Part shown: positions 14,969-24,808 of the stretch, piece after piece
How the letters are laid out: each line of letters starts with the position of its first letter
How positions within the stretch are numbered: the stretch's first letter is position 1
Position numbers and translations under genes: made by a program
Assembly: GCF_029533155.1 (NCBI RefSeq)
Contig: NZ_JAIZDB010000029.1
Location: 1 to 57,388 of the forward strand
Source: Psychrobacillus antarcticus
GTDB taxonomy: Bacteria; Bacillota; Bacilli; Bacillales_A; Planococcaceae
DNA length: 57,388 nt
Direction of reading: 5' to 3'
The notes under the pieces: model-generated
Databases searched by the model: none
What the model was told of the DNA's origin: nothing
Seen by the model: the letters and a program-made list of their open reading frames with translations, nothing else

Positions 14969-17676
14969 CTCAGCCTTTATCTATTACAAAAGAATTTTCT
15001 TTGAATATTCATCCATTAGAAACCGGGCAGTTCCGCTTAGTTTCTATAAATATACCTGCTGAAAAGTGGGTCCCATCCCTTTATTTGAATCATCGAGAAA
15101 GCTATTTTGGCCTCAATGCTCAAATTGAAGATGATGCATTAATCGCCACTCCCGTTGAATTAGTTGAACTTTTTTCAAAAAAAATGAATCCATTCACTTT
15201 ATTTGACGGTATCAATGATGATTCTAAAAAATGGTTAGAAACATTTAAAGATACAGCAAAAGTTTGGGCAACTCCTGACTTATGGAATTTCATAAATGTA
15301 GAAGGAAATGAACTCAAAGTTACTGCTCCAATAGATGAAAGTGGGCAAGCACTCCTTGTGAATGCTGTTAAACAAAAACTTTTTCAAGCTGGTCTATCAA
15401 TGGAGGATATAGAACCTCTAATACCGTTTTTCCAGCGAGGTGGATGGCCAATCAAGTCTCAGGCTACTCATCCAAGCTTATTAGTTGCACTTAGGTTGTC
15501 AGAACCAGAGGCACTCGAGGATACATGGCTGCTAGAAACCGTAGTTCGTGGGAAAAAAAGCAGCGTTTACTGGACACCTGCCTATCGAAAGAAATCATTA
15601 CCCATTAGTCAGGCTCTACCAGATAAATGGTTTGAATTTAGTGATTTTATAGAGGAAACACAGTCTAAAATGTTTACTCTTGTTTCTTCCATCGATCAAA
15701 CAAACACAGAAACATTCTATTCTTCTACCTTAACTGATGAAGAAGTGCGAATGTTTCTTCGTGATGACTTAGTGAAACTTCAAGCACTTGGATTTGAGAT
15801 TGTTCTTCCAGCTTGGCTGAAGGCAGTAAAAGATACAAAAATGCGCGTGAAAACGATCGCTAAGACAGCAAATTCTTATAAAACTACTGCTGGTCTAAAT
15901 GAAATACTGCAATTTAACTGGAGTTTTTCTTTAAATGGCCAAGAGATTTCGGCCGATGAGTTTCAACAAATGGTAAATGAAAATCGTTCCTTTATACAGG
16001 CTGGCAATGAATGGTTCCGTATTGATTCGGCTTGGATGCATGAAGTTCGTGAGCTTATAAGAAAATCTGAGGATGAGAATTGGACTGTGAAAGAACTGCT
16101 GTTCCGCGAAATTCCTGAAGAGCTTGCACTTGCACTTGATGACGATGAGGAATCGGATGTGGATCCGTTATTTGCATTTGAAATGCAAAACTCATTACAA
16201 ACACTTCTGAAAGAGCTTTCGGAGAAAAAGGGTTATCCTTCCGTAGAGATTTCACCTAACTTATTAACGACTTTACGTCCATACCAGCAGCAAGGATTAG
16301 AATGGCTTGTCTTTATGCGAAATGAAAAATTTGGAGCCTGTCTTGCGGATGATATGGGGCTCGGAAAAACCGTACAATTAATAGCTTATTTACTGAATGT
16401 CCATCAAAATACGGAGCAATCAACACCGTCTCTCATTATTTGTCCTACTTCCGTGTTAGGAAACTGGCAAAAAGAAATTGCGAAATTTGCTCCTTCCCTT
16501 AAAGTGCAAACACATTATGGAGCTACTAGAACAAAAGAAATTGATATGACAAGCGATGTCGTTCTAACTACATTTGGGACTGCTATGCAGGATATCCATT
16601 CACTTTCTGAAGTTACATGGACCAGTATTACGCTAGATGAAGCACAGAACATTAAAAATATGCATACAAAACAATCACGCGCTATTCGAAAGTTAACTGG
16701 GGCGCATCATATTGCGCTGACTGGTACGCCTGTGGAAAATAGATTATCAGAGCTATGGTCTATCTTTGATTTTATCCATAAAGGTTATTTAGGTTCGTTC
16801 CGTAAGTTCCAAGAAAATTACATCGCACCTATTGAACGAGATAATTCCGATGCAACAAAGCATAAATTACGAGTGAAAATCCAGCCTTTCCTATTGAGAA
16901 GAACGAAACAGGATCCAGAGTTGCAGCTTAACTTACCGGAAAAGCTGGAGCAACGAGAATACTGCGCACTTACTACAGAGCAGGCAGCTTTGTATGAATC
17001 ACTTATACAAGAGACCGTTAGTAAGCTCGACACACTTACTGGGTTTGAGAAAAAGGGTCTTATTTTAAAAATGCTTAGCAAGCTTAAGCAACTTTGTAAT
17101 CACCCTGCTCTCTATTTAAAAGAGCCCTTTGATGATGCGGAGAATATGCTTGAGCGGTCCGAAAAGCTAGCCCAAATTGTGACGCTTGCTGGGGAAATTG
17201 CTGCACGTGGTGAGCAATGTTTGATCTTTACTCAATATATCGGGATGGGTCACTTACTTCAGCATTGTTTAACTGAGCTTTATGAAATTGATGCTCCATT
17301 TTTGACTGGTAGCATGCCTAAAAATCAGCGTGACCATTTGGTGGAAGCATTCCAGGCAAAAGAGTTTCCGGTGTTTTTATTGTCGTTGAAGGCTGGGGGA
17401 ACTGGACTAAACTTAACCGCGGCAAGCCATGTGCTCCATGCCGACCGATGGTGGAATCCTGCAGTTGAAAACCAAGCAACCGATCGTGCCTATCGTATTG
17501 GGCAAACGAACTTTGTTCATGTCCATAAGTTCATCACCATTGGAACAATTGAAGAAAAAATTGATAAGCTCTTAGTTGAGAAACAAGCGCTATCAGAGGA
17601 TTTAATCCATTCTAGTCAGTGGATTACGGAGATGTCAGATAATGACATAAAAGAGTTACTCACACTGTCTATTTAA
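14965..17676 (+). CDS. ywqA: SNF2-family DEAD/DEAH-box helicase/ATPase (YwqA-like)
   Basis: A 903-residue SWI2/SNF2 ATPase. Residues ~1-420 are the SNF2-associated N-terminal region; the helicase core starts at LRPYQQQGLEWL. Walker A is DDMGLGKT (~residue 460), motif II is LDEAQ (~557), motif III LTGTPVENRLSELWSIFDF, and motif VI QATDRAYRIGQ (~837). These motors translocate on duplex DNA and remodel or displace proteins; the bacterial role is poorly defined. It is translationally coupled to the SWIM gene and followed by a bidirectional terminator facing ssbB, the same neighbourhood as in B. subtilis. Confidence 0.95.
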   Translation: MTQPLSITKEFSLNIHPLETGQFRLVSINIPAEKWVPSLYLNHRESYFGLNAQIEDDALIATPVELVELFSKKMNPFTLFDGINDDSKKWLETFKDTAKVWATPDLWNFINVEGNELKVTAPIDESGQALLVNAVKQKLFQAGLSMEDIEPLIPFFQRGGWPIKSQATHPSLLVALRLSEPEALEDTWLLETVVRGKKSSVYWTPAYRKKSLPISQALPDKWFEFSDFIEETQSKMFTLVSSIDQTNTETFYSSTLTDEEVRMFLRDDLVKLQALGFEIVLPAWLKAVKDTKMRVKTIAKTANSYKTTAGLNEILQFNWSFSLNGQEISADEFQQMVNENRSFIQAGNEWFRIDSAWMHEVRELIRKSEDENWTVKELLFREIPEELALALDDDEESDVDPLFAFEMQNSLQTLLKELSEKKGYPSVEISPNLLTTLRPYQQQGLEWLVFMRNEKFGACLADDMGLGKTVQLIAYLLNVHQNTEQSTPSLIICPTSVLGNWQKEIAKFAPSLKVQTHYGATRTKEIDMTSDVVLTTFGTAMQDIHSLSEVTWTSITLDEAQNIKNMHTKQSRAIRKLTGAHHIALTGTPVENRLSELWSIFDFIHKGYLGSFRKFQENYIAPIERDNSDATKHKLRVKIQPFLLRRTKQDPELQLNLPEKLEQREYCALTTEQAALYESLIQETVSKLDTLTGFEKKGLILKMLSKLKQLCNHPALYLKEPFDDAENMLERSEKLAQIVTLAGEIAARGEQCLIFTQYIGMGHLLQHCLTELYEIDAPFLTGSMPKNQRDHLVEAFQAKEFPVFLLSLKAGGTGLNLTAASHVLHADRWWNPAVENQATDRAYRIGQTNFVHVHKFITIGTIEEKIDKLLVEKQALSEDLIHSSQWITEMSDNDIKELLTLSI

Positions 17677-17687
17677 TAATTTTTTAT

Positions 17688-17726
17688 TAAAACCCTGACC
17701 AAGGAAAAATTACGGTCAGGGTTTTT
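17688..17726. terminator. Bidirectional terminator between ywqA and ssbB
   Basis: The stem AAAACCCTGACC/GGTCAGGGTTTT with A and T runs on both sides serves the two convergent genes. Confidence 0.9.
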
Positions 17727-17770
17727 CCTCTTTTGATAATCATTGAATAAGATTGCGGTCTTTTCAATCA

Positions 17771-18166
17771 TTAAACTGGTAGTTGGTTTGGTGGTGTTAC
17801 TGGAAATTCAAAATCACTCTCATTATTCTTAATTGACGATTGTGTTGGTTCCTCGTCTCGTTTCTTTGTTACTAAAAATCGGATGTCTTCCACAACTATT
17901 TCTGTAACGAATATCCTTGCTCCCTCTTCCTTCTCATAAGACCTTGTATTAAGTCTGCCTGTTATCCCGACAAGAGACCCTTTACCACAATATTTGACGG
18001 TCGTTTCAGCGAGCTTCCCCCAAATTGTACATAACACAAAATCCGCTTCATCTGTTTTATAGCTTCTATTCACCGCGACTACAAAATTCGTTTGCATTCT
18101 CCCTTCAGACAATTGCTTTAATTGTGGAGATTTCGTCATACGTCCGATTATTGAAACAGTGTTCAA
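17771..18166 (-). CDS. ssbB: Single-stranded DNA-binding protein SsbB
   Basis: OB-fold SSB of 131 residues (opening MNTVSIIGRMTKSPQLKQLS), the second SSB of Bacillales that coats incoming DNA during transformation. Position between ywqA and ywpF is that of ssbB/ywpH in B. subtilis. The C-terminus (SDFEFPVTPPNQLPV) lacks the acidic DDDIPF tip of the essential SsbA, consistent with SsbB. Translation starts at TTG after a strong AAGGAGGTGA. A clear ComK box was not found by eye, so competence control is inferred from family only. Confidence 0.9.
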   Translation of the reverse strand: MNTVSIIGRMTKSPQLKQLSEGRMQTNFVVAVNRSYKTDEADFVLCTIWGKLAETTVKYCGKGSLVGITGRLNTRSYEKEEGARIFVTEIVVEDIRFLVTKKRDEEPTQSSIKNNESDFEFPVTPPNQLPV

Positions 18167-18360
18167 TCTGTCACCTCCTTACCTTTCATAAGTCTTAGCA
18201 TACCGACCGTATAAATTGTTGGCAAAAGCCAGCAATTCAATTTCCAAGCTATTTTCTGGCACAAAATTGAATTCCTGAAACCTGCTTTCATCTTAAATCC
18301 TTTTATATTACCCTTTTCACATTTTCAATAATGCTATTTTAGTAGTTCGTACTATTATTT

Positions 18361-18387
18361 TTTCCACCTAAATCACTATGCTATAAT
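18361..18387 (+). promoter_or_regulatory. Promoter of ywpF (extended -10)
   Basis: TGCTATAAT (extended -10, ending at 18387) lies 37 bases before the ywpF start, with TTTCCA 15 bases upstream of the -10 as a poor -35. The TG extension makes up for the weak -35. Confidence 0.6.
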
Positions 18388-18424
18388 GGAAACTAATTAA
18401 TGCTTTTCCAAAGGGGATTTGTGC

Positions 18425-18853
18425 ATGAAAACTTTCAAAATGATTTCAGTGAGTGTTATTTCGGACAATGTTGAGGTTCCAATTACAATTGAGGATGGTA
18501 TAGTGATTAACCAGGAAAATTCTAGCCGTTCTTGGGTATTAGAACTATTTACAGATCAAAACTATGAAAATTATTTTACTGAATTAAAAATGTCTAATGA
18601 AGTATATGATGTAAAAGTTATTATCTCTTATCCAGAAAACGAACCTGCTCATTTTGAAGTTGTCACCTATTCTGTTAAAAAAATAGGCGATCATCTCTCT
18701 GTGCTGCTCAAAGGTACATTAAAACGGGTAAGAAGAAAGTATGCCGAGTCATTGCTAGCAGAACTAATCGAAGATGGTTTGACTGGTGAAGATTTACTTG
18801 CTAAATTTGAAAATGATATGAAAATGCGACCTGCCTTAAAGAAAAATGAGTAG
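18425..18853 (+). CDS. ywpF: YwpF-family protein
   Basis: A 142-residue cytoplasmic protein matching the YwpF family of Bacillales by sequence feel and by its location next to ssbB and near fabZ. N-terminal beta strands (FKMISVSVISDNVEVPITIE) and a helical charged C-terminus are visible; the molecular role is not known. ATG at 18425 is seven bases after AAAGGGGA. It has its own promoter and terminator. Confidence 0.8.
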   Translation: MKTFKMISVSVISDNVEVPITIEDGIVINQENSSRSWVLELFTDQNYENYFTELKMSNEVYDVKVIISYPENEPAHFEVVTYSVKKIGDHLSVLLKGTLKRVRRKYAESLLAELIEDGLTGEDLLAKFENDMKMRPALKKNE

Positions 18854-18887
18854 TTTGAAGTATTGAACGGAACCCATACTATTGCTG

Positions 18888-18919
18888 ATATCCCTGTGAA
18901 TTTCTACGGGGATTTTTTG
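18888..18919 (+). terminator. Terminator of ywpF
   Basis: ATCCCTGTG pairs with TACGGGGAT (including G-U pairs), followed by TTTTTT. Confidence 0.8.
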
Positions 18920-18965
18920 TTGATAATTGGACGTAGAATACTGTTTAGTGGCGTTGGCGTGACGT

Positions 18966-19066
18966 TTACTAGCGGTACTGGTAAATTTACTTGCTCAACT
19001 CGTTCTGTTACTTGCGCTCTATGTATGTTTACTCGCTTTCAGGTGGCATTTACTTGCTTAATGGAA
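18966..19066 (+). repeat. 21-nt TACTTGCGG array, copy T3 (5 units)
   Basis: TACT motifs start at 18967, 18988, 19009, 19030 and 19051, an exact 21-nt step; units read TACTAGCGG, TACTTGCTC, TACTTGCGC, TACTCGCTT and TACTTGCTT. It sits just left of long-element copy B, as T2 does for copy A. Confidence 0.9.
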
Positions 19067-19107
19067 TATTTCCCCTTTATTAGTCTGGGCATATAAGAAA
19101 AACCAGG

Positions 19108-19836
19108 CAAAAAAACGACCGGTCCTTGAAAGTCAAAACCTGTTTCTATCGTTTTCAAAGGGCTTTGGACAGACGTTTTGCTATATGATTACCGTTTGAT
19201 TTTTTAAAGAGGCTGGTCGTGACTGACGTCACGACCAGCCTCTTTTTTCTCGGTATTCTTATGGCTTTCAACTGTCCGTCGTCCTCCTATAACTTTTAGA
19301 AACAAGTTAGTTCGTTTTTGGATAACTAGAGAAAAGATACGATACTACCAATAGAGAAGGCTCACGAAGATGCAATTTCGTTCGCTCGTTCGCTTCTTTA
19401 TTTAGGGATCACTTACTACTTCTCTTTAATTCCACTAGATTAGAGGAAATCCTCTTTCTTCCTCCCTCCTTGCAAAATAGTATCCCTCATTAAAAAGACG
19501 ATTTTATCCTTACATTAACTTGGACTACTCTTATCATCTAAGCGAGAGGCTATGGTCAATCTTATCGTGGAGTACTACTCACTTAATTGATTGGAGTGAA
19601 ATGTGGCGACTCCTGTGGGAACAGCACGAGCTGAAAGCCCCGCAGGAACGTTTGAAAGGGACAAAGGCTAAGAGCGCCACATCGCGATAGCAACGCCTTC
19701 GTGACCAACATCCTGTTGGCCCGAGGAGATTGAAGCCGTGCCCACGGAAAGCGTCCACATGTAACGGAAATCAGTAGTATTATTCATTCTTTAAAGTTCT
19801 GTAAAACCAATGTTCATGCTGTATTTTTATATACTT
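19108..19836 (+). repeat. Long interspersed element, copy B (longest copy)
   Basis: About 730 bp. The nested stem-loop spans 19142-19303 with apical arms AGAGGCTGGTCGTGAC/GTCACGACCAGCCTCT (19208-19242). A middle AT-rich ~280 bp section shared with copies C and D follows, then a GC-rich segment (~19603-19770) that matches the stand-alone repeat at 45534, and the shared end AACGGAAATCAGTAGTATTA and TTTTTATATACTT. With array T3 it accounts for the gene-free stretch 18854-19909. Confidence 0.85.
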
Positions 19837-19847
19837 TCTTATCTTGT

Positions 19848-19896
19848 AAAAAAGATGCTGACCCTAAATTAGATTTAGGAGCCAGCATCTTTTTTG
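19848..19896. terminator. Terminator of the lipoprotein gene
   Basis: AAAGATGCTG pairs with CAGCATCTTT, with A- and T-runs outside; it can act on the minus strand after the gene ending at 19910. Confidence 0.85.
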
Positions 19897-19909
19897 CTTT
19901 ATTCACAAA

Positions 19910-20245
19910 TTATTTAATATTATTCGTGTTATTATTTATTACCTCGTCATTATTATCGCGCTCTGTGATTGGTTCTTCAATCAATTTACCGTCATTTGGT
20001 ACATTTTCTGTTCCATCCATTACACCAGCACCATTATTATTGATTCCATCGTTGACGTTTCCATTGTCTAGTGTTCCATTCCCATTGTTATTCATCCCGT
20101 TATTTGTGTTCGGCGATGGTGTATTTATATCTTCTCGCACATCCTGCATTGGGGTTTCATTGTTTTTAGGGACAGCACCATTGTTATTGCACCCAACTAA
20201 TAAAATTGAACATAAAGCTACAGCAGGAACGGCTTTTTTCCACAT
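19910..20245 (-). CDS. Asn/Gly-rich lipoprotein
   Basis: A 111-residue predicted lipoprotein: signal peptide KKAVPAVALCSILLVGC with lipobox LVGC, then an Asn-rich low-complexity chain (NNGMNNNGNGTLDNGNVNDG) without a folded domain. Strong RBS AAAGGAGG upstream and a terminator downstream make it a real single gene. It would be anchored outside the membrane. Function unknown; members of such Asn-rich lipoproteins occur near sporulation genes but no specific homolog is recognised. Confidence 0.75.
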   Translation of the reverse strand: MWKKAVPAVALCSILLVGCNNNGAVPKNNETPMQDVREDINTPSPNTNNGMNNNGNGTLDNGNVNDGINNNGAGVMDGTENVPNDGKLIEEPITERDNNDEVINNNTNNIK

Positions 20246-20397
20246 AAAAAAATTCCTCCTTTCTTAGATATCGTCATCACTTATTTGTGACTTACGATAG
20301 GTTATCCAAGAAAAAAGGAACTATCCAATGGCATTAATGCCTGTTTTTGCAAGATATAATTTATAGTATAAGTTGAAATAAAAGTGAAACACTATTA

Positions 20398-20838
20398 CTA
20401 GTTGTTTTCGACTATTGGTCCTAGAGCAAATAGTATATCTGCCTCACATACTAATTCTCCATCTACTGTAGCGATTCCGCGACCTTTTCCCATTGAACCG
20501 CGAAGTTTTGTCAATTCAACTTCTAGTTTTAATTGGTCTCCTGGCTTCACTTGTCGTTTAAATCGACAATTATCAATTCCAGCAAAGAATGCGAGTCTTC
20601 CTTTATTCTCTGGCATTTGAAGGACTGCAACTGCTCCTACTTGAGCAAGTGCTTCTACGATTAGTACTCCGGGCATTACTGGATATCCTGGAAAATGACC
20701 TTGAAAGAATTCTTCGTTAATCGTTACATTTTTTAATCCTACTGCGCGTTTTCCTTCTTCTACTTCTAGAATTTTATCTATCATAAGAAATGGATAACGA
20801 TGAGGTAAAATTGCTTGAACTTGCTCTGTTGTTAACAT
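20398..20838 (-). CDS. fabZ: 3-hydroxyacyl-[ACP] dehydratase FabZ
   Basis: Hot-dog fold dehydratase of about 146 residues that removes water from (3R)-hydroxyacyl-ACP in fatty acid elongation. The signature [20 protein letters not shown] contains the catalytic His and Glu (residues ~48 and ~62). ATG at 20838 follows GGAGG by eight bases; the frame extends five codons upstream to a TTG inside the RBS, which is not preferred. Last gene of a run mbl-flhO-flhP-epuA-fabZ as in B. subtilis (ywpB). Confidence 0.95.
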   Translation of the reverse strand: MLTTEQVQAILPHRYPFLMIDKILEVEEGKRAVGLKNVTINEEFFQGHFPGYPVMPGVLIVEALAQVGAVAVLQMPENKGRLAFFAGIDNCRFKRQVKPGDQLKLEVELTKLRGSMGKGRGIATVDGELVCEADILFALGPIVENN

Positions 20839-20864
20839 TAAATCATCCTCCAAATGGGCGGTAA

Positions 20865-21137
20865 TTATTTTCCATCTTTAATATCAATCATATGCTGGTA
20901 TGTATCCCATATTAACGCATCCTTTGGTTCTCCATCACCAAGTATGCCATAGCCAACTATAAGACCTGCCATAGCCGCTCCAGCAAAGAATAGGAACACG
21001 AGTAGTATACGCAACCATATAGGGAACATGCGGATTTGGACCCATTTGGTTGTTGATTTGACTTGTTCATGTGCCTTTTCTTGTTCTTTTTCTAATCTTC
21101 GCTGTTGTCTAGCAGAAATTTTACTTTCTTCTGTCAT
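20865..21137 (-). CDS. EpuA-type small membrane protein (labelled RNA polymerase subunit beta in some databases)
   Basis: A 90-residue protein with a basic N-terminal half ([20 protein letters not shown]), the motif [20 protein letters not shown] leading into one membrane helix, and a short outside tail. This is the EpuA/DUF-type family often mis-labelled as RNA polymerase beta. ATG at 21137 after AAGGAG. Located between flhP and fabZ. Role unknown; its transcript probably continues from flhP. Confidence 0.75.
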   Translation of the reverse strand: MTEESKISARQQRRLEKEQEKAHEQVKSTTKWVQIRMFPIWLRILLVFLFFAGAAMAGLIVGYGILGDGEPKDALIWDTYQHMIDIKDGK

Positions 21138-21161
21138 AAACACAACTCCTTACACAAATAA

Positions 21162-22001
21162 TTATCTAATACCATTTATAAGTCCCATCATTTGGTCCGC
21201 AATTGTAATCGAACGGGCATTGAACTGATAAGAACGTTGAGCAGTCATTAGGTCTGTCATCTCTTTAGATGTATCCACATTAGACAACTCTAACATCCCA
21301 TTTGCCATTGCTATTTCACCACGACCTGCATCTTGTAGATCTATCATAATATCTTCTGCGTTTAAGCCTAATTCTGCTAGGTTATCTGGCATGCCAATAT
21401 ATGTGGAAGATAAATGCTCCATCGCATTTGGCTTTTGTAGCACAGAAACTGCTAATTCACGTTGCTGAGTAGTACCGTCAGGATATGTTGCCGTTAGCAT
21501 TCCGGTTTCATTTACACTAAAACCTGTAACTCCATCAGGAATAGTAATGGCTTGTCCTCCTGCATCTGCCACTGGATATCCATCACTGTTTACTAGCATA
21601 AGCGCTCCATTTTCCATTGGTGAAACATAAAAGGCACCTTGACGAGTATAAACTGTTTGTTGTCCATCTTCACCATCTGGCATAAGCACGTTAAAATATT
21701 GCTTTGGCTCTTGAAAAGCAAAATCTAAATCACGGTCTGTAGATTGTAGACTGCCTTGCTTCCAGTTCATTTGCGTCTGTGCAAGTGCTGCTCCAACACC
21801 ATAGCGAATACCTGTAGGAGAATCACGTTCTACTCTATCCAATTTATCATTATTGAATTGTTGATATAATAATTCCTGGAATTTTGCATCCTTCGCTTTG
21901 TAGCCATGCGTACCCGTATTGGAAAGATTATTCCCAATAATATCTATTTGACTTTGTAGTTGCGACATCGTATTAGTCGCTGTAATCATCGTGCGTAGCA
22001 T
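21162..22001 (-). CDS. flhP: Flagellar rod/hook-basal body protein FlhP
   Basis: A 279-residue FlgG/FlgF-like axial protein. N-terminal MLRTMITATNTMSQLQSQID and IDIIGNNLSNTGTHGYKAKD are the flagellar basal-body rod signature, and the C-terminus LMTAQRSYQFNARSITIADQ is the matching coiled segment. It is assembled in the distal rod outside the membrane. Second of the flhO-flhP pair, which lies next to mbl as in B. subtilis. Confidence 0.92.
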   Translation of the reverse strand: MLRTMITATNTMSQLQSQIDIIGNNLSNTGTHGYKAKDAKFQELLYQQFNNDKLDRVERDSPTGIRYGVGAALAQTQMNWKQGSLQSTDRDLDFAFQEPKQYFNVLMPDGEDGQQTVYTRQGAFYVSPMENGALMLVNSDGYPVADAGGQAITIPDGVTGFSVNETGMLTATYPDGTTQQRELAVSVLQKPNAMEHLSSTYIGMPDNLAELGLNAEDIMIDLQDAGRGEIAMANGMLELSNVDTSKEMTDLMTAQRSYQFNARSITIADQMMGLINGIR

Positions 22002-22045
22002 TTAAGCCTACCTCTTTTCATGGTTAAAGGATTGTATTAGCTTTA

Positions 22046-22885
22046 TTAATTCACACGGCCTACTTCGTTAACAGCTTTGTCCATACTTCGATCATATGCT
22101 TGCAGTACTTTTTGGTTTGCTTCAAATGCACGATACGCCGTTAACATATCTGTCATTGTTCTAGCTGTGTCCACATTTGAACCTTCAATATAACCTTGTT
22201 GCATTGAAAAAGTAACTGCATCTATATTATATGCAGATGGTAGGTCGGTACCGTCTATTGTTTGAAATAAACCGTTATCCTGCTTCACCAATGTATTAGG
22301 CTGCTCAGAAAATGATACTCCAATTTGGGCTACTGCAGCATTGTCTACAAATATTTGACCACTTGAATCTACTTGAAAATCATCATTTTGCAGCTGAATC
22401 GTTTGCCCTTCAGAATCTAGTACATATAGACCTTGAGGATTGGTTAAGAATCCTGAACTATCTAGCGTGAAATTCGCATTTCGAGTGTATGCTTCCCCTT
22501 CAGTTGGATGCTGCAAACGAAAAAATACTGCTCCTGTTTGCCCTGTTTCTTCATCGACTGGGATTGAACCATCGATTAATGCTATATCTGTATTTAAATC
22601 TGTTTGAATGAGTTGTCCCTGGGTCATTAATGCCATTGTTTCTTGCATGTAGACACCCGTACTAATTGCACCAACTTCAGCAGCATATTTCCCGCTTATA
22701 GGATCCTTTGTAGGAATTTTAGTAGGTCCTAGTCTGGACATGAGCATATCTGGGAAAGAGCGGATCGTCGATTGATCTGCTTTGAATCCTGGTGTATTTG
22801 CATTTGCCATATTATTTGTTAGTAGCTCTGTTCTACGTTGTTGTGCAATCATTCCTGATGCAACTGTATTAAATCCGCGAAACAT
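22046..22885 (-). CDS. flhO: Flagellar rod/hook-basal body protein FlhO
   Basis: A 279-residue axial protein with the basal-body rod signature (QRRTELLTNNMANANTPGFK) and the C-terminal repeat of it (TMTDMLTAYRAFEANQKVLQ). The start is placed at 22885 (MFRGFNTVASGM) because GTGGAGG lies nine bases before it, whereas the longer frame starts inside the RBS region. Forms the distal rod with FlhP. 44 bases separate it from flhP. Confidence 0.92.
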   Translation of the reverse strand: MFRGFNTVASGMIAQQRRTELLTNNMANANTPGFKADQSTIRSFPDMLMSRLGPTKIPTKDPISGKYAAEVGAISTGVYMQETMALMTQGQLIQTDLNTDIALIDGSIPVDEETGQTGAVFFRLQHPTEGEAYTRNANFTLDSSGFLTNPQGLYVLDSEGQTIQLQNDDFQVDSSGQIFVDNAAVAQIGVSFSEQPNTLVKQDNGLFQTIDGTDLPSAYNIDAVTFSMQQGYIEGSNVDTARTMTDMLTAYRAFEANQKVLQAYDRSMDKAVNEVGRVN

Positions 22886-22952
22886 AAGATAGCCTCCACT
22901 CTGCAAACTAAGTATACGGGCATTATTTTATTGCTCCGCAGACAATTTACAA

Positions 22953-23945
22953 TTATCTTCTTGATATTTTGTCAATATTATCTAACATGATTCCTGTTCC
23001 TATAGCGACACAATCCATTGGGTTCTCTGCTACGAATACTGGTACTTTTAGTTCTTCCATTAACAAGTGGTCCATACCGTGTAAAAGTGCCCCACCTCCT
23101 GTTATGATAACTCCGCGATCAATAATATCTGCAGAGAGCTCAGGTGGTGTTCTTTCTAGCACATTCTTTGCAGCTTGTACAATACCTGAAACAGATTCTT
23201 TCAAGGCTTTTTCAATTTCTTCCGATCTAATGGTTATCGTTCTTGGAAGACCAGTGACCATATCGCGCCCACGAATATCCATCTCTTCGTGACGACTATT
23301 AGGAAAAACAGTTCCTATCGAAATTTTTATATTTTCAGCAGTACGTTCACCTATTAAAAGCTTATATTCTTTTTTAATATATTGAAGAATGTCATTGTCA
23401 AAAACATCTCCAGCAATTTTAATGGATTCACTCGTTACAATATCTCCCATGGAAAGTACTGCAACATCTGTTGTACCTCCACCAATATCAACAACCATGT
23501 TACCACTCGGTTGGAAAATATCCATTCCAGCACCGATTGCGGCTACTTTTGGCTCTTCTTCTAAATAGATTTTCTTTCCACCAGACTTCTCCGCTGCTTC
23601 GCGTATTGCCTTTTGTTCTACACTCGTAATATTGGTAGGGCAGCAGATTAAAATGCGGGGCTTTGATAAAAATCCTTTTACATTTAATTTATTGATAAAA
23701 TGCTTTAACATTGCTTCGGTTATATCAAAATCAGCAATGACACCATCTTTAAGTGGTCGAATTGCTACAATGTTCCCTGGAGTTCTCCCGACCATTTGTC
23801 TTGCTTCTTCCCCAACTGCAAGTACCTTTTTGGTATTTCTATCTATAGCAACGACTGAGGGTTCGTTTAAAACGATCCCTTTTCCTTTGACATGTATTAA
23901 TACATTTGCTGTACCTAAATCAATTCCTATATCCTTCGCAAACAT
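22953..23945 (-). CDS. mbl: Cell-shape protein Mbl (MreB-like actin)
   Basis: Bacterial actin of 330 residues that forms membrane-associated filaments guiding cell-wall synthesis along the cylinder. Nucleotide-binding motifs: phosphate 1 IGIDLGTANVLIHVKGKG at the N-terminus, phosphate 2 NMVVDIGGGTTDVAVLS (~155) and the adenosine motif IITGGGALLHGMDHLL (~285). Next to spoIIID on one side and flhO on the other, the same order as B. subtilis mbl, which separates it from mreB. Confidence 0.95.
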   Translation of the reverse strand: MFAKDIGIDLGTANVLIHVKGKGIVLNEPSVVAIDRNTKKVLAVGEEARQMVGRTPGNIVAIRPLKDGVIADFDITEAMLKHFINKLNVKGFLSKPRILICCPTNITSVEQKAIREAAEKSGGKKIYLEEEPKVAAIGAGMDIFQPSGNMVVDIGGGTTDVAVLSMGDIVTSESIKIAGDVFDNDILQYIKKEYKLLIGERTAENIKISIGTVFPNSRHEEMDIRGRDMVTGLPRTITIRSEEIEKALKESVSGIVQAAKNVLERTPPELSADIIDRGVIITGGGALLHGMDHLLMEELKVPVFVAENPMDCVAIGTGIMLDNIDKISRR

Positions 23946-24204
23946 TACTGATGTTTCTCCTTCCCTGCTAAACCCATTATGTATGTATATTTTTCGATAC
24001 GTCTCTAACTTTAAATTTTATCATAGTTTTACTAGAAATACACTTTATTTAACAATAAAATTTGTGAAAAAATGGCATGTAAAGTAGTTCTAAATAATCA
24101 TTTATTCTGCTAAGTAGTATTGATTTTGGAAGTATATAGGTATATGAGCCAGTTGCTGAGGGTACATCACTATGCAACATTGAATAATATAAGAACAATT
24201 AAAC

Positions 24205-24790
24205 AAAAGACATGTCAGGTGCTTTAAGGTAAAACCTATTTCTATCCTTTTCGAAGAGCTTTGAACAAACGTTTTGCTATATGATTACCGAGTGAATTTT
24301 TAGTGATGCTGGTTGTCTATCCGGTCGCCTTCCTACAACTCTTAGAAACAGGGGAGTGCATTTTGGGATAACTAGAAAAAATACCTTCCTATTCGTAGAG
24401 GGAGCTTTCCAAGATACAATTTCGTTCGCTATTCTGCTTCTTTATTTAGTAATTACTTATTATTTCTCTTTATTTCCACTAGCATAAAAGCAGATTTACT
24501 TTCTTTATCCTTCATTAGAAAATAGTATCCATTATTCAACATACGTTACATCACTATATTAACTTCCACTACTTTTATCATCAAAGCGATAGGGTATGCT
24601 AAGTCTAGTCATTGGGTACTACTTCCTTTATTAATCGTAGTAAAAGGTCTCTATTTCGGCGGTGGTCAACAGTATGTTGGTCATAAAGGCGTTGCCACAC
24701 GAGGTGGCGATCTTAACCTCTGTTCCTTTACATGGAAAGCAAATCAGTATTATTACTAGATAAAACCAATTCTTTAAAATTCCTGGTTTG
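24205..24790 (+). repeat. Long interspersed element, copy C (degenerate)
   Basis: About 585 bp matching copies B and D through the AT-rich middle, but with the stem-loop damaged: GATGCTGGTTGTC runs straight into CCGGTCGCCTTCC, so the 3' arm of the apical hairpin and the CGGTAAT arm are gone. Outer ATTTCTA/TAGAAAC remain (24238-24349). It ends in a shortened GC-rich segment (~24650-24740). It fills most of the gap between mbl and spoIIID; no gene is seen there. Confidence 0.8.
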
Positions 24791-24808
24791 TAACTTCTGA
24801 AATAATAA

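Noticed and set aside
18167-18300. ComK boxes upstream of ssbB
   Set aside because: Several AAAA and TTTT stretches occur but none has the AAAAN5TTTT pairing at proper spacing.
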